From: Cryoendolithus antarcticus
Lineage: Eukaryota; Ascomycota; Dothideomycetes; Cladosporiales; Cladosporiaceae
Reading direction: 5' to 3'
NCBI GenBank assembly: GCA_002077065.1
Contig: NAJO01000022.1
Coordinates: forward strand, 434,001 to 498,000
DNA length: 64,000 nucleotides
The position numbers were made by a program, and so were the translations under genes. Shown here piece after piece: positions 17,458 through 27,268 of the stretch. How positions within the stretch are numbered: the stretch's first letter is position 1; each line of letters begins with the position of its first letter. Below the pieces are notes generated by a model. It saw only the letters and a program-made list of their open reading frames with translations, made no database searches and had not been told where the DNA came from.

Positions 17458-19131
17458 ATGCCTGGGATACTGATCAACGGCGATGAGAGTCGTAAGCGCA
17501 AGCGCTTGGATGACTCGGGCAAACGATCAAACGGGGTGAAGCCACGCAAAGCGCCCAAAATCACAAAGTCTCAAGATGTCGCTAGTAACATCGTGGAGCT
17601 TGAGCACACTGTGAGGGACTCGGCGGATCAATACAGGAACCTCGACAAACTACAAGGCTATGTTGCTAAGGTCAACGAAGACTCTGAGGCTGCGACTTTG
17701 GCGGCAGTCTCGCTATGTCGAGCATGCTGCAGATTGATAGCGAATCAGAACCTGGTACGAAGGAAGAGTGATGGAGCGGATGAAGTGCAAGTCTTGCAGG
17801 CGCTGAAAAAACGGTGTCAGACTTATTTGCACAGCATGACAACATGGCTCGATGGTGCGGATGAGGGACGGCAGAGCACTGCACTCACTCTCGTCATGCG
17901 CCTGGTCAAGGAAGAGGCATCGCAAGAAGCGCAGAGAGCGGATCAGGCATGGCGGGTATCACAAGGCGCCTTCGTGACACTTGTGCGAGCCTTGATTATG
18001 CAGAGCGATGTGGCAGGCGCAAGAGAGGAGTTCGTCGAGAAGTATGTGGAGGAGCACGACGATGTGCGGTACTACATGTTCCTTGCCATCAAGCAAGTGC
18101 TATCAGACGCAAGTGGACTTGATAGCGCAAGCTACTCCAATGCGCTAGATCTACTCTCGCGCATAGAAGGAGTGCCAGACTCTGAAGACCAGCTGGAAGA
18201 CTGGTACGGAAACGAACCAGAGTCTGGCACGCACGCTCTCAAATCACTGTCCGCGCATCGTCGAGCCGCGCAAGAAGCATGGCTCGGTCTCTTCCGCTCG
18301 CCCATCACAACCGAGCACCGCAAGAAGATTCTCCAAGTCACAACACGTCAAATCCTGCCTTGGTTCTCCACCAAACTCGAAATCCTCACAGACTTCCTGA
18401 CCGACTCCTTCAACTCCGGCGGCAGTAACGCCCTTCTCTCGCTGCAAGGCATCTTCCACCTAATAACAAAGAACAACATTGACTACCCCGATTTCTACAC
18501 CAAGCTCTACTCGCTCCTAGACGAAGATGTGCTGCACAGCAAGCACCGCAGTCGCTTCTTCCGCCTCCTAGACACCTTCCTAGCATCGAGCCACTTGCCA
18601 GCAGCACTAATCGCGTCCTTTATCAAGCGCCTTGCCCGTCTCTCACTTCAAGCACCACCAGGCGCAATCGTCTGGATTGTGCCCTGGACGTACAACATCC
18701 TCCGCCAACACCCAAGCTGCACCTTCATGCTTCACCGGACCCCGCACGCCTCCCATCTAATCTATTCGTCCAACCCCTCTTACGCCACAGAAGGCATGTC
18801 CGACCCCTTCAACGCCGCAGAACCCGACCCCATGGCCACACATGCAATCGACAGCAGTCTCTGGGAAATCCAAACGCTGACAACGCACTATCATCCTAAT
18901 GTCGCTACCCTGGCCAAGATCCTGGGCGAGCAGTTCACAAAGCGGGAGTATGGCCTCGAAGACTTCCTGGACTACACGTACGTCAGTCTAGTGGAGGGAG
19001 ATCTCGGCAAAGGGCTGAAGAAGACGCCGGTGGTGGAGTTTGAGATCCCGAAGAGGATTGTGACGACTGATGACGGTGGATTGAATGATCTGGGAGGATT
19101 GCTGGGAAAGGCGATTGACATGGCTGCGTGA
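17458..19131 (+). CDS. NOC4: Nucleolar complex protein 4 (CBF/Mak21 family)
   Basis: Noc4 (Utp19) works with Nop14 in maturation and export of 40S ribosomal subunits. The single exon encodes 557 residues; yeast Noc4 is 552. The N terminus is basic (ESRKRKRLDD, VKPRKAPKITK), fitting nucleolar import. A helical middle region precedes the CBF/Mak21 domain at about residues 320-500, with LQGIFHLITKNNIDYPDFYTK, SRFFRLLDTFLASSHLP, SFIKRLARLSLQAPPGAI and a terminal SLWEIQTLTTHYHPNVATLA. These are the strongest family landmarks. The start ATG is the first after the ATP4 gene and gives a normal N terminus. Co-location with ATP4 on a shared promoter suggests growth-linked expression (inference). Confidence 0.95.
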   Translation: MPGILINGDESRKRKRLDDSGKRSNGVKPRKAPKITKSQDVASNIVELEHTVRDSADQYRNLDKLQGYVAKVNEDSEAATLAAVSLCRACCRLIANQNLVRRKSDGADEVQVLQALKKRCQTYLHSMTTWLDGADEGRQSTALTLVMRLVKEEASQEAQRADQAWRVSQGAFVTLVRALIMQSDVAGAREEFVEKYVEEHDDVRYYMFLAIKQVLSDASGLDSASYSNALDLLSRIEGVPDSEDQLEDWYGNEPESGTHALKSLSAHRRAAQEAWLGLFRSPITTEHRKKILQVTTRQILPWFSTKLEILTDFLTDSFNSGGSNALLSLQGIFHLITKNNIDYPDFYTKLYSLLDEDVLHSKHRSRFFRLLDTFLASSHLPAALIASFIKRLARLSLQAPPGAIVWIVPWTYNILRQHPSCTFMLHRTPHASHLIYSSNPSYATEGMSDPFNAAEPDPMATHAIDSSLWEIQTLTTHYHPNVATLAKILGEQFTKREYGLEDFLDYTYVSLVEGDLGKGLKKTPVVEFEIPKRIVTTDDGGLNDLGGLLGKAIDMAA

Positions 19132-19564
19132 TGTATAAGCTAGTCTACACAACTTCAATGAGACTGCACACCCTATCTCTGTACTATCCTCCGCGGCCTA
19201 ATCGTACATCTCTGGCAACCGCCACAGCGCCCGAGTGTCGAGCTACGTTATCAGGACTAGCCCCTACTTCTCGTCGTAGCCACACGTACTTTGAGCGCAC
19301 TGTTCCCGATTCATTTGAGCCGTTGACAATCAACGCGTACGCCTGTGTGTCGCTGGGCATCAGACCATGGTGGCATACCGCGTAGCCTCGCAAAACAGCG
19401 TCGCACAGTGACCAGTCCAAGTCGCCAATAATTTCAGGGTTTAGCACATGAGTGGTTGCTCAGATGTTCTCGCAGGCTGCGTCCACACGACTCGATCTCG
19501 GAATCGATCTGTACCCCTGAATTGTACGCTCACGCGAGCAGTCGTGAACACCCAATCTCTGTGC
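19132..19564. other. Convergent intergenic region NOC4/TRM5
   Basis: The 433 bp between two convergent stop codons hold the 3' flanks of both genes. No separate feature recognised. Confidence 0.6.
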
Positions 19565-20980
19565 TCAAGGTCTGCTCACGTCTCGAAATGCCACCTCCTC
19601 AGGCAACCTGAAGCTAGCGCAAAACATCCGCTTCTTCGGCGCTACATCCCTCACGTCAAAGACTTCCACGCCACCCTCGCCAATCTTACCAGGCTTCATC
19701 TCACACCCCAGATGCTCGCTAATCTCAGCGCAGATCTTGCGTCCTTCCTCGACGTTGTCGTCCGATTTCGTGCTAAAGCAGTAGACGTGTATGATCGGCA
19801 TTTTGGCATCTGCTGGGAGCTGAGTGCGGAGAGTGGGTGGGTAGAGGCCGATGAAAGAGGGGAGGAAGGTTAGGGCGGAGGCGGGGAGGTTCATGACGTA
19901 GTGGCTGAAGATTGACGGTTGCTGGAGGGTTTTGATGATGGTGCGTTGCGCTTTGGGATCTTTGCGGGAGGGCTTAGAGAGGATGTCGACTGTGTGGGTT
20001 GCGGTGAGGAGCTTTGCGGCGGAGTCCTGGATGAAGCTTCGTCCGTCTTCGTTGAATGGCTGCACGTGGGAGGTGACGTTGTTGCGCTTGATGGCGTCTT
20101 GAAGGCTGGTATAGCTGTCAGGGTTCAGATCGTTAGCCCAGACGAAGATGATCTTCTTCCCTGCCGGTATGGCAAAAGGTCCTATGCCGGCCATGACATC
20201 GCACACAGCCTCGCCTTCCTTGAATGTAGATACTAGGCGTCGATGCTCAGTGTGTAGTCGACTATTCCAGTACACCTTGCTGTAGTCGAATTTGAAGTTA
20301 CACCCTTCTTCGGAGATCTCGACATTCAAGTCATCTGGACCAGCAAGCACCTCATACCGAAAAGTCCGGAACGCATTCTCCTCGCCTACATCATCGATCT
20401 TGTTGATCACAGTGCGGACACCGGGATTCTTGTCGATGAGCACTTCTCCAACGAGATATTTGTACTTGAGATACTCGTCTCGCAAGTTGAGATGGGCAAC
20501 ATGACCAACTTGGGAAAAGCCTGATGGGACTTCACCCAGCTCGTCTTCTGGGAGGATGGCAGAGATGATGTCGTGGTAGGTCCAGTAAGTATAGTCTAGA
20601 TGGAGGGAATAAGGGACGAGATCGATGATCTTCTGTTCAAGCAATGCGTCCAGAACCGGGGAGTACAGTTGTCGAGAGTCGACTTCGGCGCCAACATTGA
20701 GGTCGTCACTCGGGTCTGTAGCCTCTTTTCGTCGACCTGGCCGCAAGAGCACGCATTTCGTCCCTACCCTCGCTCGGTCCGGGTCTGGGTCGGGAAAGAC
20801 AGAGCCAAGGCGATCCTGGTGTAGTGCGTCTTTGCTTCGCTCGAGTTCTGATCGCACTTTGGAGATGTTCTTGTTTTCAAAGATGCGTGCAGCCTGGAGC
20901 GGAATGACTGTCCGGAAGAAGTTGCGATCTAGTGTTCGCATTGACCGATTGACAGGAGCGCGAAACATTTCTTCGGCCAT
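19565..20980 (-). CDS. TRM5: tRNA (guanine-N1)-methyltransferase
   Basis: Makes m1G37 (and the first step toward wyosine) next to the anticodon, using S-adenosylmethionine; in yeast it acts in cytosol/nucleus and mitochondria. The single exon encodes 471 residues from the ATG before AEEMFRAPVNRSM; yeast Trm5 is 499. The N-terminal D1-D2 part includes KYLVGEVLIDKNPGVRTVIN and RTFRYEVLAG. The Rossmann-fold methyltransferase domain has the SAM motif CDVMAGIGPFAIPAG, then WANDLNPDSY and the catalytic/tRNA-binding VMNLPASALTFL. The C terminus contains HVYCFSTK and VRDVAPKKRMFC, also standard. A further 33 upstream codons are open but begin without ATG, so the ATG at 20980 is preferred. Confidence 0.95.
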   Translation of the reverse strand: MAEEMFRAPVNRSMRTLDRNFFRTVIPLQAARIFENKNISKVRSELERSKDALHQDRLGSVFPDPDPDRARVGTKCVLLRPGRRKEATDPSDDLNVGAEVDSRQLYSPVLDALLEQKIIDLVPYSLHLDYTYWTYHDIISAILPEDELGEVPSGFSQVGHVAHLNLRDEYLKYKYLVGEVLIDKNPGVRTVINKIDDVGEENAFRTFRYEVLAGPDDLNVEISEEGCNFKFDYSKVYWNSRLHTEHRRLVSTFKEGEAVCDVMAGIGPFAIPAGKKIIFVWANDLNPDSYTSLQDAIKRNNVTSHVQPFNEDGRSFIQDSAAKLLTATHTVDILSKPSRKDPKAQRTIIKTLQQPSIFSHYVMNLPASALTFLPSFIGLYPPTLRTQLPADAKMPIIHVYCFSTKSDDNVEEGRKICAEISEHLGCEMKPGKIGEGGVEVFDVRDVAPKKRMFCASFRLPEEVAFRDVSRP

Positions 20981-21394
20981 GAGAAGTGAGAGTGCCGGTA
21001 GTCTCGTGTTCGGTGAGTTGGAGCCTAGCGGTGCTAAACTACACGGCCAGCCAAACACCCCGGCGCCATCAGATACCAATGTTCAGGAATTCAAGTGCGG
21101 GAACAACACATGTACATCGCTATATATTTGACATGAGGACTCCCCTCATGCATGGCGTTTTACTGCAGCATGGCGGCCACGCGAAGACAGGGTTGTTCGG
21201 AAGAGGCGCCTCGGATCGCACGCCCTCCGTGTGAGCTAATTACTGAGGCTAAATGGGGCATCAACATTGAATCTCCTTGGTTGACGCGTTCACGGTCGCA
21301 GCGTGAAACTACTCACTGATTGCCAGACGCAGGCGAGCAACGGTCGGGACCTTCTTTCATGAGCTCCATGCCACAACGGTAGCATCAGCACAAG
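20981..21394. promoter_or_regulatory. Divergent promoter region TRM5/kinesin-3
   Basis: The 414 bp between divergent start codons must contain both promoters. No individual factor site can be named with confidence. Confidence 0.55.
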
Positions 21395-24300
21395 ATGGCA
21401 GCCGCCAGCGGAGGAGGGAACATCAAGGTGGTCGTCCGCGTGAGGCCGTTCAATTCACGCGAACATGGCCGCAACGCGAAATGCGTCGTCTCGATGGACG
21501 GCGAGCAGACCATTTTGTCTCCGCCGCCTGCCGAAGGCAAGGCCAGAAACCTCAAGGCTGCTCTTGAAGGCAACAAGACGTTCGCATTCGACAAAAGCTA
21601 CTGGTCATTCAATCGCAAGGACCCTCACTTCGCGGACCAGGAAGACTTGTTCACAGATCTCGGGAAGCCATTGCTGGACAATGCTTTCCAAGGCTACAAC
21701 AACTGCATCTTCGCGTATGGCCAGACAGGATCAGGCAAGAGTTACAGTATGATGGGATATGGCGCCGAGGAGGGTGTCATCCCACGCATCTGTCGGGACA
21801 TGTTCGAGCGCATCGATGCTGTACATGAGGACAAGAACAATGCTGTCACTGTTGAAGTGTCGTATTTGGAGATCTACAATGAGCGGGTTCGCGACTTGCT
21901 CAACCCCAGCACTAAGGGCAATCTCAAGGTCAGAGAGCATCCTGCGACCGGGCCGTACGTCGAAGATCTCGCCAAGCTCGTAGTTCGCAGCTTCGTTGAG
22001 ATCGAGAATCTCATGGACGAGGGTAACAAAGCCCGGACTGTCGCAGCGACAAATATGAACGAGACATCTTCAAGATCTCACGCTGTGTTCACTTTGACTT
22101 TGACTCAAAAGCGACATGATGCTGAGACGAACATGGACACTGAGAAGGTCGCTAAGATCAGTCTTGTTGATTTGGCAGGGTCTGAGCGTGCTACAAGTAC
22201 TGGTGCGACTGGCGCAAGATTGAAGGAGGGTGCAGAAATCAATCGATCATTGTCGACGCTAGGTCGAGTCATCGCTGCACTTGCGGACATGAGCTCTGCA
22301 AAGACGAAGACGAAGGGCATGCAGGTGCCATATCGCGACTCTGTTCTGACCTGGCTACTGAAGGACAGCCTAGGAGGCAACAGTCTCACTGCTATGATTG
22401 CTGCCATATCGCCCGCAGACATTAATTTCGAGGAGACGCTATCGACTCTGCGATATGCCGACAGCGCCAAACGCATCAAGAACCATGCTGTCGTGAACGA
22501 AGATCCAAACGCACGCATGATCAGAGAGCTCAAGGAGGAGCTTGCGCAACTTCGATCGAAGCTCAGTACTGGTGGTGGAGCTGCAGAGGAACAATACAGC
22601 AGCGACACACCTCTCGAAATGCAAATGGTATCGATCACTGGAGCTGACGGTGTCGTGAAGCGAGTGTCGAAAGCCGAGATTGCCGATCAGCTGTCGCAGT
22701 CGGAGAAGCTGTACAAGGATCTCAATCAGACTTGGGAGGAGAAGCTCACGATGACCGAGCACATCCATAAAGAGCGTGAAGCTGCACTTGAGGAGCTCGG
22801 CATCAGCATCGAGAAGGGCTTCATTGGACTCAGCACGCCAAAGAAGATGCCGCATCTGGTGAACCTAAGCGATGATCCTCTCCTAGCTGAGTGTTTGGTC
22901 TACAACCTCAAGCCCGGCACGACCACGGTTGGCAATGTCGAAACCAATGCTGTCACCGGTGAGCCGAGCGGCGAGGCGTCAAGCTCTGTCGATATTCGAC
23001 TAAATGGCAGTAGAATCCTACATGATCACTGCACTTTTGAGAACGTGGACGGCATTGTTACTGTTGTACCCAAAGACGGTGCAGCAGTCATGGTGAACGG
23101 TAGGCGGATCGAAGCGCCCGAGCGACTACGATCAGGCTATCGAGTCATCATTGGCGACTTCCACATCTTCCGCTTCAATCATCCGCAAGAAGCTCGCGAG
23201 CAGCGTGCGGAGCAGGGGAGTCTGCTGAAGTATGCAGTTACGGCTGATCAGCTCGATGCTACCCCATCACGTACACAGTCACGGCCAGGCCATGAACGGA
23301 GCTCCAGTGCAGTCGGTCGAGCAATGTCTGAGATCGAAGACATAGGCAGTCCAGGTACGGAATCACCCGCACCGTGGCGGAACTCAGCGAAGGACCTGGA
23401 CTGGATCTTTGCCCGACGGGAAGCTGCCTCTGCCATTCTTGGGTCTGATCAGAAAATCTCATCACTTACTGACGACCAGCTCGACGTACTGTTCGAGGAT
23501 TTACAGCGCGTGCGCGCCGTCCGCAAGGACCGACCGGAAAGCAAGCTCTTCGACTCGAATGGCGGTGGGGATGAAGACTCGGACTCAACCACGTCTCGTT
23601 CGGTAGCGGTTCGCGAGAAGTACCTCAGCAATGGCACGCTGGACAACTTCAGCCTGGACACGGCACTTACTGTACCCACCACTCCGATGATGGGTGGTGA
23701 GGACGACAGACTCAAGCACGTGCGACAGGAGCTGCAAAGCCAACTCGATCAGCAGAAGGTAGAATATCAGCAGAAGCTTCAGGACGCCGAGCAGAGCAGC
23801 GTGGCGGTGGAAGAGATCAAAGCCGAGAAAGCGAAGATGGAACATGATCTGCGACTGACAAAAGAGCACATGCAAGACCAGCTTGCTAAGCAAAAGGCAG
23901 AGTTCGCCAAGCAGATTGCCGAGCTGAAAGCACCTCGCAAGCTGCAGAAGACTGGTGACGGCCAGCCTACACTCAGCGAGCGCGACATATACCTTGCTAA
24001 GCACGCCTTGCAACACTGGCGTCAGCAACCCTATATCGCCATGGCAGCATCGATCTTGTCGAATGCCAGTGCACTGAAGGAAGCTCAGATCTTGAGTCAA
24101 CAGATGGGCTGCCATGTGGTCTTCCAATTTGTCATTGTCGATCTAGGACACACATTCGGCTCCTCGTATGACTTGGTGCTCAATGGCATTTCGGCCGAAG
24201 AGACAAATGACTCGGACCTAGAGGACGCACGGAAGCCGTGTCTTGGGGTGCGTATCGTCGACTTCAACAAAGGCGTGGTGCACTTGTGGTCGATCGAGAA

Positions 24301-26308
24301 GCTCCATACCCGCCTCCGCATCATGCGACAGCTGGGTCAGTATCTCGATCGACCCGAGTACATGAAGCACTTTCGGCTCGGCAACCCATTCGAAGAAGAC
24401 TGCATGCCAGAGTATACGCGCATAGGCGATGCAGACATTCCGCTGGCTGCAGTCTTCAAGTGCCGGGTGCAGGACTTCACGCTTGACGTCTACTCCACAC
24501 ACACATGCTCAGTCATTGGCATTGTGCACCTCAGCGTCGAGCCTTCGTCTGCTGAAGCGCCGAGCTCGACGCTGAAGTTCAACGTCGTGATGCACGAGCT
24601 TGTCGGGTTCCCGGAGCGCGAAGGCACGAGCGTACATGCGCAGCTATTCATCCCAGGTGTCTCAGAAGAAGGTGGCGCGACTACGACATCCTGTATCAGC
24701 GACTTCGGCGAAGGCGCTGTGCGTTTCGAGAGCGTGCACTCTATGAGTCTGCCACTTACTGCGCCCCGAGAGTCGAGCTTGCGAGTCAGCATCTTCGCAA
24801 AGGTCACCTCGATGCATCTCGATAAGCTCCTTAGTTGGGACGATATGCGTGATGCATCGACGAAGAGGCCGATCGTGAAGAGATCGGTTTCGGGACGCAT
24901 CCCGGAGCGTGAGTATCTATCTACTGAGCGACATGACGTCTTTGCCAGGATCCAAGTGCTGGAGATTGGCGAAGATGGCACGTACCAACCGGTAGAGGTT
25001 GTCTCACACAACACACTCGACAATGGTGCCTATCAGCTGCATCAAGGACTGCAGCGCAGAGTGGTCTTGGATCTCACGCACAACTCTGGAGAGACACTGC
25101 CCTGGCGAGAGGTGTCAGATCTGAGAATTGGAAGTGTTCATCTGCTCGATCATGCTGGCAAAGTGTCGGACGCCGCTAGTGGAATGCCTGATCTTGCGCT
25201 GGCTTTCATCTCGCCACCCGTTATCCGCACTGCCGATGACGGTACTACTACTGTCAAGCTCACTGGCCAGTGGGACAGCAGTGCTCACGGATCCCTACTT
25301 CTCGACCGACCGACGATAGAGAACTATCGCGTCCAGCTTACGTTGCACTGGCAAGTCTCTTCTGATCGCACAACACAGCCTATGAAGTTCTCCTACGCCA
25401 TAGCAGTCCAGACACGACCGCGCACATGGTTCAGGCAGAACTCCATACTGGCTCAGCTGTGGCACAATACTCGTGTAGTCCACTCGTGTGTTGGCAACTA
25501 CTCGGTCGAGCTCAAGCCAGGCACTGTCAAGCGTGCTGGAGACTTGTGGCGGATGGATACCACGCAGGACTACATCTCTGGGCAAGAGGGGCTTACTGGG
25601 TGGGCTCCGAGGGGTGTCTCGCTTTTGCGCGACTTCATCGAGCTGAAGCGACGAAGGCGGAGGACGGCGGAGGTCGAGTCTGCGAAAGTGGTGATTACCA
25701 CTATGGGCTTGTCGTCGCCAACAGACCGCATGGAAGTTGACGACATCGCCGACTTGAGCGAAGAGCAACAGTCGCTCCTGCAGAGGAGTCTTGAGTTGTG
25801 GCAAGCAAAAGCGCACGACTCTGAACTCCTGATCCTTCGCTCTAAGTCCTCGACATCCGACCTCCTGCCTATTCTCACACCAAATGGTAGCAGTAGCAGC
25901 AACGGCAACGGCAGTGCCCATGACTTCTCTCCAGCCCTCCTCGCACCGACAGTTCTCCCACTCCACAAGTCTCCGCAAGTCCTCAAGGCAGGCTACCTCC
26001 TCTCCCCCAACGCCCAAGGTACCCGCTGGCAACGCCACTACATCGAGCTCCGGCGCCCATACCTGCATCTCTATAACTCTACCGGCGACGAGCTACCGTC
26101 CATAACCCTCACGAACTCACGCATAGACTCTGAGCCTGAGGTGGGGAGGCTACTGGAGCGGCCGAATCTGAGACTTGAGGTGTTTGCGATTTATGGTGGA
26201 AATAGAGCGTGGCTGTTCGCTGCTAGGAATGAGAGGGAGAGAGGGGAGTGGATATGGGCTATCGATCGGGGATATGGGGATAGTGGGGGGAGTAGTGATG
26301 GGGAGTAG
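21395..26308 (+). CDS. Kinesin-3 motor, Unc104/KIF1A type
   Basis: Plus-end microtubule motor that in filamentous fungi moves early endosomes and other cargo (UncA/Kin3 type). A single exon encodes 1637 residues. The motor domain spans about residues 8-365, with P-loop GQTGSGKS at 109-116, switch I NETSSRSH near 222-229, switch II DLAGSE near 258-263 and the neck after YADSAKRIKNHAVVNEDPNA. An FHA domain follows near residues 500-600 (VGNVETN, IRLNGSRILHDHCTFEN, VMVNGRRIE), then a coiled coil (about 775-850: QLDQQKVEYQQKLQDAEQ) and a KIF1B/DUF3694-type region. A C-terminal PH domain lies at about 1529-1625 (KAGYLLSPNAQGTRWQRHYI ... AWLFAARNERERGEWIWAID), which binds phosphoinositides on cargo. 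All elements of full-length kinesin-3 are present in order. The lack of any intron in nearly 5 kb is notable but keeps one clean frame. Confidence 0.96.
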   Translation: MAAASGGGNIKVVVRVRPFNSREHGRNAKCVVSMDGEQTILSPPPAEGKARNLKAALEGNKTFAFDKSYWSFNRKDPHFADQEDLFTDLGKPLLDNAFQGYNNCIFAYGQTGSGKSYSMMGYGAEEGVIPRICRDMFERIDAVHEDKNNAVTVEVSYLEIYNERVRDLLNPSTKGNLKVREHPATGPYVEDLAKLVVRSFVEIENLMDEGNKARTVAATNMNETSSRSHAVFTLTLTQKRHDAETNMDTEKVAKISLVDLAGSERATSTGATGARLKEGAEINRSLSTLGRVIAALADMSSAKTKTKGMQVPYRDSVLTWLLKDSLGGNSLTAMIAAISPADINFEETLSTLRYADSAKRIKNHAVVNEDPNARMIRELKEELAQLRSKLSTGGGAAEEQYSSDTPLEMQMVSITGADGVVKRVSKAEIADQLSQSEKLYKDLNQTWEEKLTMTEHIHKEREAALEELGISIEKGFIGLSTPKKMPHLVNLSDDPLLAECLVYNLKPGTTTVGNVETNAVTGEPSGEASSSVDIRLNGSRILHDHCTFENVDGIVTVVPKDGAAVMVNGRRIEAPERLRSGYRVIIGDFHIFRFNHPQEAREQRAEQGSLLKYAVTADQLDATPSRTQSRPGHERSSSAVGRAMSEIEDIGSPGTESPAPWRNSAKDLDWIFARREAASAILGSDQKISSLTDDQLDVLFEDLQRVRAVRKDRPESKLFDSNGGGDEDSDSTTSRSVAVREKYLSNGTLDNFSLDTALTVPTTPMMGGEDDRLKHVRQELQSQLDQQKVEYQQKLQDAEQSSVAVEEIKAEKAKMEHDLRLTKEHMQDQLAKQKAEFAKQIAELKAPRKLQKTGDGQPTLSERDIYLAKHALQHWRQQPYIAMAASILSNASALKEAQILSQQMGCHVVFQFVIVDLGHTFGSSYDLVLNGISAEETNDSDLEDARKPCLGVRIVDFNKGVVHLWSIEKLHTRLRIMRQLGQYLDRPEYMKHFRLGNPFEEDCMPEYTRIGDADIPLAAVFKCRVQDFTLDVYSTHTCSVIGIVHLSVEPSSAEAPSSTLKFNVVMHELVGFPEREGTSVHAQLFIPGVSEEGGATTTSCISDFGEGAVRFESVHSMSLPLTAPRESSLRVSIFAKVTSMHLDKLLSWDDMRDASTKRPIVKRSVSGRIPEREYLSTERHDVFARIQVLEIGEDGTYQPVEVVSHNTLDNGAYQLHQGLQRRVVLDLTHNSGETLPWREVSDLRIGSVHLLDHAGKVSDAASGMPDLALAFISPPVIRTADDGTTTVKLTGQWDSSAHGSLLLDRPTIENYRVQLTLHWQVSSDRTTQPMKFSYAIAVQTRPRTWFRQNSILAQLWHNTRVVHSCVGNYSVELKPGTVKRAGDLWRMDTTQDYISGQEGLTGWAPRGVSLLRDFIELKRRRRRTAEVESAKVVITTMGLSSPTDRMEVDDIADLSEEQQSLLQRSLELWQAKAHDSELLILRSKSSTSDLLPILTPNGSSSSNGNGSAHDFSPALLAPTVLPLHKSPQVLKAGYLLSPNAQGTRWQRHYIELRRPYLHLYNSTGDELPSITLTNSRIDSEPEVGRLLERPNLRLEVFAIYGGNRAWLFAARNERERGEWIWAIDRGYGDSGGSSDGE

Positions 26309-27268
26309 ACTATTGGAAATTCAGATCTGGTGTATGGGATGCGAGCTGAGTGTGATGGAAGCGAGGTGCGGATTCACGGCGCCAGGTTGTTGGCATTTGG
26401 ATGATACCCCGGAATATTGGTCGCGATTAGATGTAGACTGTATATATGCGCGTTGATGTTGTCCATACGGAATCTATTCGAGGCCTGCTGACTCTCCAGC
26501 CACGGTCGATGAATGAGCATTGCATTGGCAAGCCAACCAGCTCGTTCACACGGCTGTCTGGAAGGAACAGGAGATGAGCTCTAGATGAATGATGCGAGAG
26601 CAAATGTAATAATGTAGTGCGAGTGCGAGCTGAGGTTGCGAAATGAACTGCCTTGGTAGCATCCTGACATCAACCAGGATGTTGGGCATCGTTTCCCGGT
26701 GACGAAACGCTTGTAGATCCGAGTTCTATTCATCAACTTCAACGATCATAGTCTGTTTGACTTCAACAATGCTGTATCTATTTCCGACCTCTGCATGCAA
26801 TACTAACAGCAGAGTGTGAAGACACTCGGAAGACTTCATCAACAGTTAGCAGTAAGATCATGCCAAGCGTACCATCTTGCACGCGAGCGGCCCTTGTTTC
26901 ATAGCTAATTTTACTTTGTACTTTCAATCTCTCCGATTCGCTCATGCACAGGCGGCGCGGCTACAGTGCGCTCTGTACTCCACTACCGGTGACCGGCTCT
27001 TCTTGAGTTCTGGCCAGGCACCGTTGTGAGTTTCGAAGGATTCTAATCCTTGATACAACAATGCCGTGCGTGCAGGCATCGGAGGCTGGATGATGCGCAG
27101 CACTGCGATCAGTGCGATGTGGGACGGTGAGTAGGGCTGAGCAGGTTGGGTTTGCACTGTGCAGTGCTGTCTTTCTTTGTCTGCTTTTGAGCGTTTCCCT
27201 GCGCAGTCTCTCATTTCTTCGGTGAAGCCAGATGAACTGCTGCTCTGTGCAATTATTTCACCTTTGAC
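26309..27268. other. Intergenic, no supported gene
   Basis: This 0.96-kb gap holds the kinesin 3' flank and the promoter of the surface protein gene. Short frames only; no RNA gene recognised. Confidence 0.55.

Noticed and set aside
25295..26068. 257-codon minus-strand frame in the kinesin gene
   Set aside because: Lies wholly within the coding PH/linker region of a well-supported gene and has no recognisable domain.
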